Source: Eudoraea sp.
GTDB taxonomy: Bacteria; Bacteroidota; Bacteroidia; Flavobacteriales; Flavobacteriaceae
Assembly (NCBI GenBank): GCA_024639765.1
Contig: JAHEHU010000012.1
Coordinates: forward strand, 1 to 49,379
DNA: 49,379 nt
Direction: 5' to 3'
Shown here in pieces: positions 8,433 through 17,220 of this stretch. Position 1 is the first letter of the stretch, and each line of letters starts with the position of its first letter. Under the pieces are notes generated by a model. The model saw only the letters and a list, made by a program, of their open reading frames with translations, was not told the origin of the DNA and ran no database searches. The position numbers and the translations under genes are program-made.

Positions 8433-9212
8433 TTAGATCTTATCGAACATTTTATGCATTTTTTGCTGCTCTTCTTCTGCCAGGGCAGGATCTACAAGAA
8501 TACGTCCGCTGTGCTCATCAGTAATGATCTTTTTCCTGGAAGCGATCTCCACCTGTACCTGCGGCGGGATGGTAAAGAAAGAACCTCCGGAGGCTCCTCT
8601 TTCAATAGCAACTACGGCAAGACCGTTTTTTACATTGGTTCTAATTCTCTTGTAAGCCTTAACCAATCGTTCTTCTATTTGCTTTTCGTAAATGTCGGAT
8701 TGCTGTAATAGGGCCTTTTCTTCTTTTTCAGTTTCGGCAAGAATTGCATTTAGCTCACTCTTCTTGTGCTTTAAATGAGATTCTCTTTCAGTTAACCTTT
8801 CCTTGGTTTCTGAGATCACCTCTTTTTTCTGTTCGATCTGAACCTTGAACTCCTTTATATTTTTTTCAGCCAGCTGAATTTCCAATTCCTGAAATTCCAC
8901 TTCCTTGGCAAGAGAGTTGAACTCTCTACTATTTCGCACGTTCTTCTGTTGCTCAGCATATTTTTTGATCAGGGCCTTTGCCTCGTCTATAAGGTTTTTC
9001 TTGGCTGTGATCTCATAATTGATGGTCTCCAAATCCGTTTTTAACTTATCCATCCTGGTTTTGAGTCCTAAAACCTCGTCTTCCAGGTCCTCCACCTCCA
9101 AAGGCAATTCACCACGAACATTACGGATCTCATCTACCCTGGAATCAATAAGTTGAAGATCGTATAGGGCTCTTAATTTATCCTCAACTGTAGCTTCTTT
9201 CTTTGCTGCCAT
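8433..9212 (-). CDS. COG1579 coiled-coil protein with a cysteine-less zinc-ribbon remnant
   Basis: A 259-residue protein made of a long charged coiled coil (about 30-185), containing NSREFNSLAKEVEFQE typical of COG1579, followed by a C-terminal domain. In relatives that domain is a zinc ribbon with two cysteine pairs. Here the equivalent positions read GASGGSFFTIPPQ and IITDEHSGRILVDP, so all four metal cysteines are replaced while the surrounding residues are kept. The protein therefore probably folds without zinc. COG1579 function is unknown; nucleic-acid or partner binding has been suggested for the family. It lies 3 bases after the Nif3-like gene, a pairing I recall as common in Bacteroidetes. 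Confidence 0.88.
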   Translation of the reverse strand: MAAKKEATVEDKLRALYDLQLIDSRVDEIRNVRGELPLEVEDLEDEVLGLKTRMDKLKTDLETINYEITAKKNLIDEAKALIKKYAEQQKNVRNSREFNSLAKEVEFQELEIQLAEKNIKEFKVQIEQKKEVISETKERLTERESHLKHKKSELNAILAETEKEEKALLQQSDIYEKQIEERLVKAYKRIRTNVKNGLAVVAIERGASGGSFFTIPPQVQVEIASRKKIITDEHSGRILVDPALAEEEQQKMHKMFDKI

Positions 9213-9215
9213 ATG

Positions 9216-10310
9216 TTAATAATACTTAATGGGATTTGTTATGCTTTCTGATAAAGCGATTGCAAAATTAGGGATTTTTTTTGTAAGATAATCTACCAAT
9301 AGGTTTTTTGTGTATTGTTCTGATTCATAATGACCTATATCAGCAATGACCAACTTATTTTCTGCCTCAAAGAACTGATGGTATTTTACATCTGCGGTAA
9401 TGAAAATATCAGCTCCCTTGGCCCTTGCAACAGAGATCGCAAATGCCCCACTGCCTCCCAACACAGCTACCTTTTGTATTGGTTTATGGAGCAAATTGGA
9501 ATGGCGTATACAAGGAACTTTCATACAGTTCTTAAGATGTTCAAAGAAAGCATGTTCTTCCATGGGAGCCGCTAAACTCCCTATCATCCCCATTCCCAGG
9601 TGTTGATGCTCATTATTGAGGGTCGTTATTTCATATGCTACTTCTTCATACGGATGGCTCTTAAACAGGGCTTCTAGTAGTTTGTCTTCCACAGCCCCCG
9701 GAAAGGTCATATGCAGTTGTATTTCCTCTTCAAAATGAGTTTCACCTTGTTTTCCAAGGGTAGGTTGAGCACCACTTTCCGGTCTGAAACTCCCGGTTCC
9801 TTTCAGGGTAAAACTACATTGGCTGTAATTCCCTATACTTCCGCCTCCAGCTTCAAAAAGAGCACCTTTTACTTGCTCCAATTCTTTTTGCGGAACATAG
9901 GTGGTCAATTTTAATAAATTATTTTTTTTAGGTAGTAGGATTTGTGGGTCTAAAACACCCAGTACCTCACAGATTCTTCCGTTGACACCTTGGGTCACAT
10001 TATCCAAAGCGGTGTGAAGGCAATATATGTTTATATCATGTTGAATGGCCTTTATAACCACTCGTTCTACATAATTCTTACCGGTGATCTTCTTAAGGCC
10101 TTTAAAAAGAATGGGATGAAAACTAACAATGAGGTTGTATTTCTTGGTAATGGCTTCTTCAACAACATTTTCGAGGGTATCGAGCGTCACCAAAATTCCG
10201 GTCACCTGCGCCTTAGGATTACCAACCAGGAGTCCTACATTATCAAAGTCCTCGGCGTTTTCCAAAGGAGCCAGTTCTTCTAGTATATCCGCAACTTCTT
10301 GTACAATCAT
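9216..10310 (-). CDS. Nif3-like dinuclear metal centre protein (YqfO/YbgI family)
   Basis: The 364-residue protein starts at the ATG at 10310; a 7-residue extension would need a TTG. Metal-ligand motifs are visible: His65 in SFHPILFK, His99 and Asp103 in CLHTALDN, and His327 with Glu331 in IGHYESEQ. The extra middle domain (about 130-235, with SHPYEEVAYE) is the PII/CutA1-like insert of the longer YqfO form, which forms a hexameric ring. In some bacteria relatives act as GTP cyclohydrolase I type 2 or are simply of unknown function. The downstream COG1579 gene follows after 3 bases. Confidence 0.92.
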   Translation of the reverse strand: MIVQEVADILEELAPLENAEDFDNVGLLVGNPKAQVTGILVTLDTLENVVEEAITKKYNLIVSFHPILFKGLKKITGKNYVERVVIKAIQHDINIYCLHTALDNVTQGVNGRICEVLGVLDPQILLPKKNNLLKLTTYVPQKELEQVKGALFEAGGGSIGNYSQCSFTLKGTGSFRPESGAQPTLGKQGETHFEEEIQLHMTFPGAVEDKLLEALFKSHPYEEVAYEITTLNNEHQHLGMGMIGSLAAPMEEHAFFEHLKNCMKVPCIRHSNLLHKPIQKVAVLGGSGAFAISVARAKGADIFITADVKYHQFFEAENKLVIADIGHYESEQYTKNLLVDYLTKKIPNFAIALSESITNPIKYY

Positions 10311-10357
10311 TATAAAAATACCAAGGTTCAAAGATAAAATATTATATTTTCGTTCCG

Positions 10358-11347
10358 ATGCAACTCCTGAGAAAAATAGCGTTCCCTTTTTCCCTGCTCT
10401 ATGCCATGGTCGTTTACCTGCGGAATGTTTGTTATGACCTAGGGATATTTTCGTCCAAATCCTATAGAACTCCCACTATTTGTGTTGGGAATCTCAGTAC
10501 GGGGGGAACAGGAAAAACACCCATGATAGAATGGTTGTTAAGTCATATGACAATGTCAGGAAAGGTAGCAGTTTTGAGCAGGGGTTACCGGCGAAGATCT
10601 AGTGGATTTTTGAAAGTTGACCCTACTATGAGTGCGGAAGAGGTGGGTGATGAACCTTTACAGATCGCCAAAAAATTTCCGGGTACTATTGTGGCGGTTG
10701 ATCGAAACAGGCAGCATGGAATTCAGCAGCTTGAAAAGGAATTTTGTCCAAGTCATATCTTGTTAGATGATGCCTATCAGCATAGAAAGGTAAAGGCAGG
10801 CATGTATATTTTACTTACTTCTTTTAACGACCTGTATATAGATGATTGGTATTTGCCAACAGGGAATTTGAGAGATCATAGAAAAGAGGCAGACAGGGCA
10901 AATATCATCATTGTCACAAAATGTCCACTCAACCTGAGCCTAGAGGAGCAGGAAGCCATCAGGAGCCGTTTAAAACCATTACCGCAGCAACAACTCCTGT
11001 TCTGCGGATTCGATTATGGCGATGTGGTACATGGGATGGAGGATTCTAAAAAACTGGAAGATCTGGGTGATGAGATCCTATTGGTCACTGGCATTGCAAA
11101 TCCCGAGCCATTACTTCAATATTTAGAGGCAGCGGGTATTGGTTTTACGCATCGCAGATTTTCAGATCATCATTATTTTACGGCAGCAGAGTACAAAGAG
11201 TTGCGTTCAACCCCTGTGATTTTAACTACTGAAAAAGATTTTATCAGGATGGAAGGAAATGTACCTAAGGCTTACTATTTGTCTGTAAGACACGTTTTCT
11301 TAGGCAATGGAAAAGAGCTGCTTAGCAGAACAATTGCCAATTTATGA
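10358..11347 (+). CDS. lpxK: Tetraacyldisaccharide 4'-kinase
   Basis: A 329-residue lipid A kinase. The N-terminus is a hydrophobic membrane-associating helix, followed by the P-loop GNLSTGGTGKTP at 44-55. SRGYRRRSSG follows at 74-83, and the catalytic region ILLDDAYQHR contains Asp137-Asp138 and His142. It phosphorylates the 4' position of the tetraacyldisaccharide 1-phosphate to give lipid IVA at the inner membrane. The gene is divergent from the Nif3-like gene with only 47 bases between the two starts. Its stop overlaps the end of the convergent histidine kinase gene by 6 bases. Confidence 0.96.
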   Translation: MQLLRKIAFPFSLLYAMVVYLRNVCYDLGIFSSKSYRTPTICVGNLSTGGTGKTPMIEWLLSHMTMSGKVAVLSRGYRRRSSGFLKVDPTMSAEEVGDEPLQIAKKFPGTIVAVDRNRQHGIQQLEKEFCPSHILLDDAYQHRKVKAGMYILLTSFNDLYIDDWYLPTGNLRDHRKEADRANIIIVTKCPLNLSLEEQEAIRSRLKPLPQQQLLFCGFDYGDVVHGMEDSKKLEDLGDEILLVTGIANPEPLLQYLEAAGIGFTHRRFSDHHYFTAAEYKELRSTPVILTTEKDFIRMEGNVPKAYYLSVRHVFLGNGKELLSRTIANL

Positions 11348-13567
11348 AGCCGATTTTTTTTCCTTGTTTTCCAGAAAGTTCTCCCCTATTTTTTGATAGA
11401 ATACCTCAGGTTTAAAAGGCTTTGTTACAACATCATTACACCCTGCTGCATAGAAAGTTTCCAGACTGTCATCTAGGGAGATAGCGGTCAATGCAATGAT
11501 AGGTGTTTCTCTATCGAACTTACGGATCTCAATAGTAGCCTCTACACCGCTGATACCGGGCATATGAATGTCCATTAAGATTCCGTCGTACTGATTTCTG
11601 TTGGCGTGATCTATTGCTTCCAGGCCATTTTCAGCAATATCACAACTTACTCCCCGTTTAGTAAGCATTTTCTTGGTGATCACCTGGTTTATCTTGTTGT
11701 CTTCTACCACCAGCACATGCATTCCGTTGAGATCGTATTCCTTATGTTCCAATTCAAATGGAATGTCATCCACTATACTGTCTTTGGATTTTAATACCAA
11801 TTCAAAGAAGAATGAACTTCCCTTCCCTTCCTTACTTTTCAACTGAATTTGACTGTCAAACAGTCCTAGGAGACTTTTTACAATAGTGAGTCCTAGACCA
11901 GTACCTCCGTATTCCCGGTTGATCTGTATCGAACCTTGTTCAAAGCTGTCAAAGATGTGCTGCTGCTGTTCCTCAGAGATCCCAATGCCATTGTCCTTTA
12001 CTTCAAAATAGATAGTTACATTTTCCTCCTCCTTTTTCACCAATTTGGCAATGAGGGTCACTTTTCCATTCTTGGTAAATTTTATTGAATTACCAATAAG
12101 GTTTATAAAGATCTGAGATAGTTTCAATGGGTCACTCATCAAATGCTGAGGAATCTCATTGTCGTATTCCAGCAATATTTCGGTGTTATTCTCCTTGGCG
12201 CTTTGCTGTAGTGAATCTATCACTTCACTAAGGATCTTTTTCAGGTAAAAATCAATACTCGATGGCTCTAATTTATCAGCGTCAATCTTATTGATCTGTA
12301 AGATATCATTGATAAAATTCAATAGGTAGTCTCCTGAGAACTTCAGTGATTTCAGATGTTCTTTTTGATTTTCACTGGGATTTTCTTCGAGCAGGAGATG
12401 AGTGAGGCCAGTTACCGCATAAAGTGGTGTCCTTAGTTCATGGCTAACAGTAGACAAGAAATTGGTCTTGGCTTCCATTGCCTGTACGGCTGCATCCCGT
12501 GCGGCTTGTAACTCTTTATTTTTAGTTTGAAGCAGGTCGTTGGTTTTTAATTTGATCTGGTTGTTCCTGTAAAGTGAGACTGCCAGTAAGGAGATGATGG
12601 TAAGGAATGCTGAGGTTAGGATGGCAGTAATTTCAGATCGGTTGGCAGATTCACTTAAGGCTTCAATTCTTTCATCCTGTCTGATGATCTCCTTCTTGGC
12701 ATCCTCCATTGCCAGTTTATCCGCTTTGTTGGTCTCAGCCTTTATTTTTTCAATGGTAAAGATGGAATCTTTCACCTTTACAATGATTTCCTTGTATTGC
12801 AGGGCCAGTTTAAAATTTCCAAGTAATTCATTGGCTGTGGCCAGATATTCATTCGCCTGCAGCAACTCACTACTAAAATTATGGGTCCTGGCCAGTTCTA
12901 TGACACTCAGGCTATTCTTAATGCTTTCTTCATAATTTTCTGTGCGAATATAAAGATCTGCCAATCCCAGATGGGCTCTTGTAGTTAAATAGGCCTTTTC
13001 AATATCATCGGTGTTAATAACCAGCGAATTAAAACTAACAGCTGCCTTTTCGTAGTCCTCTATGCTATTAAAAATAAGTCCTTCTAAAAGGAGCATATTA
13101 TTCAGTAGATTCCGATCGTTACTCAATTTTTTAGCTTCATCTAAACGTAGACGCGCTCTAAAATTAAAACCGGCATCCAATAGAAGATTAGCCTCTACAA
13201 ATTTATTATATCCTTCCCCTCGCGGATAAGATGAATATTGTTCTAATATTTTAGAGGCTCTATCGATGTAAAATTGTGCATTCTCATTATCACCACGTTG
13301 AAGATTTAACAAGGCCAAACGATGATACGAGTCTATCATCCCTTTTTCATCTAAGCTAGTTTCAGCAAATTCTTGCGCATCGCTCAGCACGTCAAAGGCT
13401 AGAGATAACTTGCCCTGGTTCTTGTAAGTAGTATATTCCTTGAAGTATTGTGACAACTTTTTGTCTACTTCATCAGCATTTTGCGACCATAGAGGGTTTA
13501 CAAACCAAAAAAGCCCTAACAGGACTAATAATCTAAAATGGTTTCTATATGATCGTAAAATTATCAA
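11342..13567 (-). CDS. Hybrid sensor histidine kinase with periplasmic TPR-like sensor
   Basis: The 741-residue protein has an N-terminal signal sequence (to about residue 29, ending NPLWSQ), a helical TPR-like periplasmic region (30-300), one membrane helix (about 313-333), a coiled linker, HisKA with phospho-acceptor His376 in SHELRTP, an HATPase domain (Asn493, DNGIG 525-529, GGTGLGL 554-560), and a receiver domain with Asp666 in LMDIHMP. No output or DNA-binding domain follows, so phosphate is probably passed to a partner. The start is a TTG at 13567 that overlaps the TGA of GAPDH in TTGA; no ATG exists before residue 77 and the TTG gives a proper signal peptide. Confidence 0.92.
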   Translation of the reverse strand: MIILRSYRNHFRLLVLLGLFWFVNPLWSQNADEVDKKLSQYFKEYTTYKNQGKLSLAFDVLSDAQEFAETSLDEKGMIDSYHRLALLNLQRGDNENAQFYIDRASKILEQYSSYPRGEGYNKFVEANLLLDAGFNFRARLRLDEAKKLSNDRNLLNNMLLLEGLIFNSIEDYEKAAVSFNSLVINTDDIEKAYLTTRAHLGLADLYIRTENYEESIKNSLSVIELARTHNFSSELLQANEYLATANELLGNFKLALQYKEIIVKVKDSIFTIEKIKAETNKADKLAMEDAKKEIIRQDERIEALSESANRSEITAILTSAFLTIISLLAVSLYRNNQIKLKTNDLLQTKNKELQAARDAAVQAMEAKTNFLSTVSHELRTPLYAVTGLTHLLLEENPSENQKEHLKSLKFSGDYLLNFINDILQINKIDADKLEPSSIDFYLKKILSEVIDSLQQSAKENNTEILLEYDNEIPQHLMSDPLKLSQIFINLIGNSIKFTKNGKVTLIAKLVKKEEENVTIYFEVKDNGIGISEEQQQHIFDSFEQGSIQINREYGGTGLGLTIVKSLLGLFDSQIQLKSKEGKGSSFFFELVLKSKDSIVDDIPFELEHKEYDLNGMHVLVVEDNKINQVITKKMLTKRGVSCDIAENGLEAIDHANRNQYDGILMDIHMPGISGVEATIEIRKFDRETPIIALTAISLDDSLETFYAAGCNDVVTKPFKPEVFYQKIGENFLENKEKKSAS

Positions 13568-14574
13568 AGGTAATTTTTATGGACTAACAATTGTATTACA
13601 TCAATAATTCGACTGCTATACCCGGTTTCATTATCATACCATCCTATTACTTTCACCATTTTACCGAGAACAGAAGTCATCTGAGAATCAAACGTACAGG
13701 AATAGCAACTATTGTTTATATCTATAGAAACTATAGGGTCTTTCGTATAAAAAAGTACGTTTTTTAGCTCATTTTTCGAAACTAGGTCAAAAGTATCATT
13801 AATTTCCTGAATGGTTGTATCTTTTTTTAAGTTGAGTGTAATGTCTGTCAATGAGCCATTTGGGACAGGAACACGTATCCCGCAACCTCCTATAACGTTA
13901 GCCAGATCTGGAAATATGTGCGTCAGAGCTTTTGCTGCACCTGTGGTGGTTGGAATAATAGATTGGCTTGCAGCTCTGGCTCGTCTTAGATCTCTATGGG
14001 GCCTGTCATGCAAGCTTTGATCTGAAGTGAAGGAATGTATGGTAGTAATATATGCCTGTTCTACGCCCCAATTTTCATGCAATACTTTGATCATTGGTGC
14101 TGCATTGTTTGTGGTACAGGAGGCGTTAGATATAATGTGGTCCGAGGCCGTTAATATTTTGTCATTTACTCCAAACACTATCATTTTAATGTCCTCATCG
14201 GCTGGAGGAACTGCCAAGATCACTTTTTTTGCACCATTTTTTAAATGATGATCCAGAGACGATCTTGATTTGAACTTTCCTGTAGCCTCTATCACAATGT
14301 CTACTTTTGGCGTCTTCCAGTCAATATGTCGGGGATGTTCTTGTTGTTGCATGTTTATGATCTCCCCGTTTACCACGAGAGCATTATCTTCAAAACTAAC
14401 TTGCTGTTGAAATGGACCATGTATACTGTCGTACTTCAGCAAATGTGCCAGTGTTCCTGAATCGGCAAGATCGTTTATTGCGGTAACTTTTATCTCAGGG
14501 TAATTATGCAAAAGCCGGAAAAGGGTTCTGCCAATGCGACCAAATCCATTGATGCCAATATTTACTGTTCTCAT
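13564..14574 (-). CDS. gap: Glyceraldehyde-3-phosphate dehydrogenase, type I
   Basis: A 336-residue protein with the NAD-binding motif INGFGRIGR, Asp35 (INDLAD) suggesting NAD preference, catalytic Cys153 in SNASCTTN and His180 in TIHSFTSDQ. The phosphate-binding RPHRDLRRARAA and PTTTGAAKA are intact, and the protein ends in the usual WYDNETGYSSR region. It interconverts glyceraldehyde 3-phosphate and 1,3-bisphosphoglycerate in glycolysis or gluconeogenesis. The usual 'CTTNC' is CTTNN here, so the second cysteine is absent. The gene follows lipA by 59 bases and its TGA overlaps the TTG start of the histidine kinase. Many flavobacteria have more than one GAPDH; this may be the secondary copy. 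Confidence 0.95.
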   Translation of the reverse strand: MRTVNIGINGFGRIGRTLFRLLHNYPEIKVTAINDLADSGTLAHLLKYDSIHGPFQQQVSFEDNALVVNGEIINMQQQEHPRHIDWKTPKVDIVIEATGKFKSRSSLDHHLKNGAKKVILAVPPADEDIKMIVFGVNDKILTASDHIISNASCTTNNAAPMIKVLHENWGVEQAYITTIHSFTSDQSLHDRPHRDLRRARAASQSIIPTTTGAAKALTHIFPDLANVIGGCGIRVPVPNGSLTDITLNLKKDTTIQEINDTFDLVSKNELKNVLFYTKDPIVSIDINNSCYSCTFDSQMTSVLGKMVKVIGWYDNETGYSSRIIDVIQLLVHKNYL

Positions 14575-14633
14575 AGGCTATAAAACTCCGACTATTTAAA
14601 GAGACCTAACTAAGGCCGGAAAGCGTTTGTTTA

Positions 14634-15509
14634 TCAGAGTATATGCTTGTGCGCTTTATAGGAAGAGCGAACCAGCGCACCACTTTCAACATGCCTGAAT
14701 CCCATTTCTAATCCAAGCGTTTCATACTTTTTGAATTGTTCCGGAGTTATAAATTCCTTTACCGGTAAATGTTTTTTAGACGGTTGCAGGTATTGCCCAA
14801 TGGTAACTACGTCTACATTGGCACCCCGAAGATCTCTCATAGTGTCTAGTACTTCTTCTTCCAATTCTCCCAAGCCCAACATTATTCCAGATTTTGTTCT
14901 GTGCGCGCCTGCTTCTTTTAAGTATCGCAACACCTCTAAACTCCGCTCGTATTTGGCCTGGATACGTACTTCCCTGGTTAATCTCTTAACGGTCTCCATA
15001 TTGTGAGACACTACTTCTGGTGCTACACTTACTATCCTGTCTAGGTGCCGCTCTATCCCTTGAAAATCAGGGATAAGCGTTTCAAGGGTGGTCTCAGGAT
15101 TCATTCTTCGAATGGCCTTCACTGTTTCGGCCCAAATGATGGAGCCCATATCCTTAAGGTCGTCACGATCCACAGAGGTGATCACGGCATGTTTAATCCC
15201 CATGATCTTGATGGATCTAGCCACTTTTTCCGGTTCTTCCCAGTCTACCTGTTCCGGGCGACCTGTTTTTACCCCACAAAAGCCACAGGAGCGTGTGCAG
15301 ATGTTTCCCAGGATCATAAATGTAGCAGTTCCTTCTCCCCAACATTCACCCATATTTGGACAACTCCCTGAAGTACAGATTGTGTGAAGATCGTACTTGT
15401 CAACCAAACTGCGTAATTGGGTGTATTTTTTGCCTGTCGGAAGTTTTACCCTTAACCATTTCGGTTTTCCTTTTGGGGGCGTAGTATTAGCTACGGTTTC
15501 TGGGCTCAT
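14634..15509 (-). CDS. lipA: Lipoyl synthase
   Basis: A 291-residue radical SAM enzyme. The auxiliary [4Fe-4S] cluster ligands are Cys45, Cys50 and Cys56 ([12 protein letters not shown]), and the radical SAM cluster ligands are Cys71, Cys75 and Cys78 (CTRSCGFC). The C-terminal RSSY at 281-284 supplies the conserved serine. It inserts two sulfurs into octanoyl chains on carrier proteins and 2-oxoacid dehydrogenase E2 subunits to make lipoate. The gene sits between the sigma factor (52 bases upstream) and GAPDH on the minus strand and may be co-transcribed with them. Confidence 0.97.
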   Translation of the reverse strand: MSPETVANTTPPKGKPKWLRVKLPTGKKYTQLRSLVDKYDLHTICTSGSCPNMGECWGEGTATFMILGNICTRSCGFCGVKTGRPEQVDWEEPEKVARSIKIMGIKHAVITSVDRDDLKDMGSIIWAETVKAIRRMNPETTLETLIPDFQGIERHLDRIVSVAPEVVSHNMETVKRLTREVRIQAKYERSLEVLRYLKEAGAHRTKSGIMLGLGELEEEVLDTMRDLRGANVDVVTIGQYLQPSKKHLPVKEFITPEQFKKYETLGLEMGFRHVESGALVRSSYKAHKHIL

Positions 15510-15561
15510 AGAAAATTTTTATGCAAAGATACAAACAAAAGTAATCCAAATATGCCGCGAT

Positions 15562-16116
15562 CTAAACGGTATCCCCTTGCGATTTGATGATCTCTGCCAG
15601 AAGTTTTTTAGCTCTGAGAATCTTCACCTTGATATTATTGACAGGCTCACCCAATTCTTCTGCAATGGCAGCATAGGAGAGTTCTCTGAAATATCGGAGG
15701 TTGATGACCTCCTGGTAATGGGGTTTTAATTTTTTAATGTGGGCCAATAGATTCGCAAGGTTTTGCTTGGTGATCAACTGGTCTTCGGCCGTTGGGGCAT
15801 CATCTAACACTTGTTTGATCACATCCTGATTTCTCGGTGAATTATGTTGAATAACATTTTTCTTTCTTTTTCTTATAAGATCTACATGGAGGTTTTTTGA
15901 TATGGTAAATAACCAGGTTTTGAACTCATAGGAATTATCATAACTATGAATTTTATCGAACGCCTTGGAAAAGGTCTGTATAGTGATATCCTCCGCATCA
16001 TTCTCATTTTTGGTACGCGAAAGCTGAAACCCATATACTTCATTCCAATAGGCATCTAACAGAGTACTAAATGCGATCTGGCTACCTGCTTTGGCCTTTT
16101 CTATGATTTCCTTCAT
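15562..16116 (-). CDS. RNA polymerase sigma factor, ECF type
   Basis: The 184-residue protein has region 2 (NDAEDITIQTFSKAFDKI, then FKTWLFTISKNLHVDLIRKR) and region 4 (YQEVINLRYFRELSYAAIAE followed by ELGEPVNNIKVKILRAKK), and no region 1 or 3, so it is a group 4 (extracytoplasmic function) sigma factor. No anti-sigma gene is adjacent; lipA follows 52 bases downstream. A second, different ECF sigma factor with its own anti-sigma lies 1.1 kb away at 17217-17783. The signal and target promoters are unknown. Confidence 0.93.
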   Translation of the reverse strand: MKEIIEKAKAGSQIAFSTLLDAYWNEVYGFQLSRTKNENDAEDITIQTFSKAFDKIHSYDNSYEFKTWLFTISKNLHVDLIRKRKKNVIQHNSPRNQDVIKQVLDDAPTAEDQLITKQNLANLLAHIKKLKPHYQEVINLRYFRELSYAAIAEELGEPVNNIKVKILRAKKLLAEIIKSQGDTV

Positions 16117-16185
16117 TTAGTGGGATGAGATTTCCTAAATGTATTTATAACTGAGGTAATCGAGTTTCTAATATAAGGTGGTAAA

Positions 16186-16386
16186 TTACAGGACAGTTTC
16201 TTTTTTACAATCCTGTTCTTCCGGAAGTTTTCCGCACATTCCGCAGGCTTCTCCACTTTTATTCAAAAATGGACTTTGGCTGGCACAAGTACCGGCGAAT
16301 TTACCATCCTTCTGGGTCCAGATCTTGATAGCGATCCCCGCAAATGCAATGGCCAAGAGGCCAATGGTCAGTAATACTAACTTCAT
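16186..16386 (-). CDS. Small cysteine-rich membrane protein, NqrM-like layout
   Basis: A 66-residue protein with one N-terminal membrane helix (about 2-23) and a short tail holding four cysteines: GTCASQS, EACGMCGK and QDC. I recall this as a small conserved flavobacterial protein usually labelled 'membrane or secreted protein'. The layout (one helix, then GxC, a spacer, a close cysteine pair, and a last cysteine) recalls NqrM, the assembly factor that helps deliver iron to Na+-translocating NADH:quinone reductase. Spacings differ, so this is a suggestion only. A -7 promoter box lies 14 bases upstream, so it is probably transcribed alone. Confidence 0.75.
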   Translation of the reverse strand: MKLVLLTIGLLAIAFAGIAIKIWTQKDGKFAGTCASQSPFLNKSGEACGMCGKLPEEQDCKKETVL

Positions 16387-16400
16387 GTTTCAACTTTGTA

Positions 16401-16429
16401 CAAAGATATAAAAAATAAGCCCCAACAAA
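16401..16429 (-). promoter_or_regulatory. Promoter of the small cysteine-rich protein
   Basis: On the minus strand, TTTG (16429-16426) is followed after 17 bases by TATCTTTG (16408-16401), a perfect Bacteroidetes -7 box. The -33 element falls inside the loop of the terminator that ends the anti-sigma transcript, so the two signals overlap. Confidence 0.5.
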
Positions 16430-16437
16430 GGGGCTTA
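16410..16437 (-). terminator. Intrinsic terminator after the sigma/anti-sigma operon
   Basis: Read on the minus strand, TAAGCCCC pairs with GGGGCTTA around a six-base loop (16416-16437), followed by a T-rich tract. It lies 24 bases after the anti-sigma stop. Confidence 0.8.
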
Positions 16438-16461
16438 CAAAGATTATCTAATGGTATACAA

Positions 16462-17220
16462 TTAGTATTTTATGTTGGCAACTATGTTTTGAACCGTAGG
16501 GCTATTTGTACCACCCGTAGGCTCTATGGTGATATAACTTATGGCATTCTCCCCATAAGGTAGGGGTAGCATTCGGTCTCTATCTTCAATTTTCTTGATG
16601 ATTCCCAGATTAACCATTTCTCCGTTTACCTCTGCCCACATCTGGTAAACCCTGTCTTCCGGCAGTTTTGGCAGGCTGCGAACATTAATATAGGATAACT
16701 TCTTAACAGGATTTACATATGCTACCGCTTTTAGGTCTTTCGCTTTGGCGTTGCCATTTACGTAAAATTTCTTGGTTTGCGGATTGTTTAAAACAATGAA
16801 CTGATTTCTCACATCTTCCAACTGCTGTTTCATATCGGCCTCCAAATTCTGGATCCGGTTGTTCACAATACTATTCTCGTTCTTCAAACTGTTATTCTGG
16901 TTCCAGAAAAAGAGGGAGGAGCCTGCAAAAATGAAGGCTGCGATACTCGCTGCAACCGCAAATCTCCTTATTTTTCTTCTGCCAAGATCCTGTGATCTTA
17001 TGCGGTGTAGGATCTTAGCTTTAAGACCCTCTGGGGATCTCATTGAATGCATCCTGGCGAAAATCTCCAAATTTTCCTGGAGCTCGTCAAAGTTTTTCCT
17101 TACCTCAGGATACATTACAATATATCGCTCAACTTGTGAGGTTTCTTCCCTGGAAGTATTACCTAATAGATATTTTTCCAAAAGGTCCGATTCTAAAAAT
17201 ACTTTTATCTTTTCTTTCAT
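16462..17220 (-). CDS. Anti-sigma factor (RskA-like)
   Basis: A 252-residue protein with a cytoplasmic N-terminal helical domain (about 10-60; LLEKYLLGNTSREETSQVER), one membrane helix (about 85-107), a periplasmic coiled coil (110-145), and a C-terminal RskA/anti-sigma K domain recognisable by VYQMWAEVNGEMVNLGIIKK. Such proteins hold their sigma factor at the membrane until a signal triggers proteolysis or release. Its ATG overlaps the TGA of the sigma gene (ATGA, 17217-17220), so translation is coupled. No ZAS zinc motif (HxxxCxxC) is present. Confidence 0.9.
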   Translation of the reverse strand: MKEKIKVFLESDLLEKYLLGNTSREETSQVERYIVMYPEVRKNFDELQENLEIFARMHSMRSPEGLKAKILHRIRSQDLGRRKIRRFAVAASIAAFIFAGSSLFFWNQNNSLKNENSIVNNRIQNLEADMKQQLEDVRNQFIVLNNPQTKKFYVNGNAKAKDLKAVAYVNPVKKLSYINVRSLPKLPEDRVYQMWAEVNGEMVNLGIIKKIEDRDRMLPLPYGENAISYITIEPTGGTNSPTVQNIVANIKY

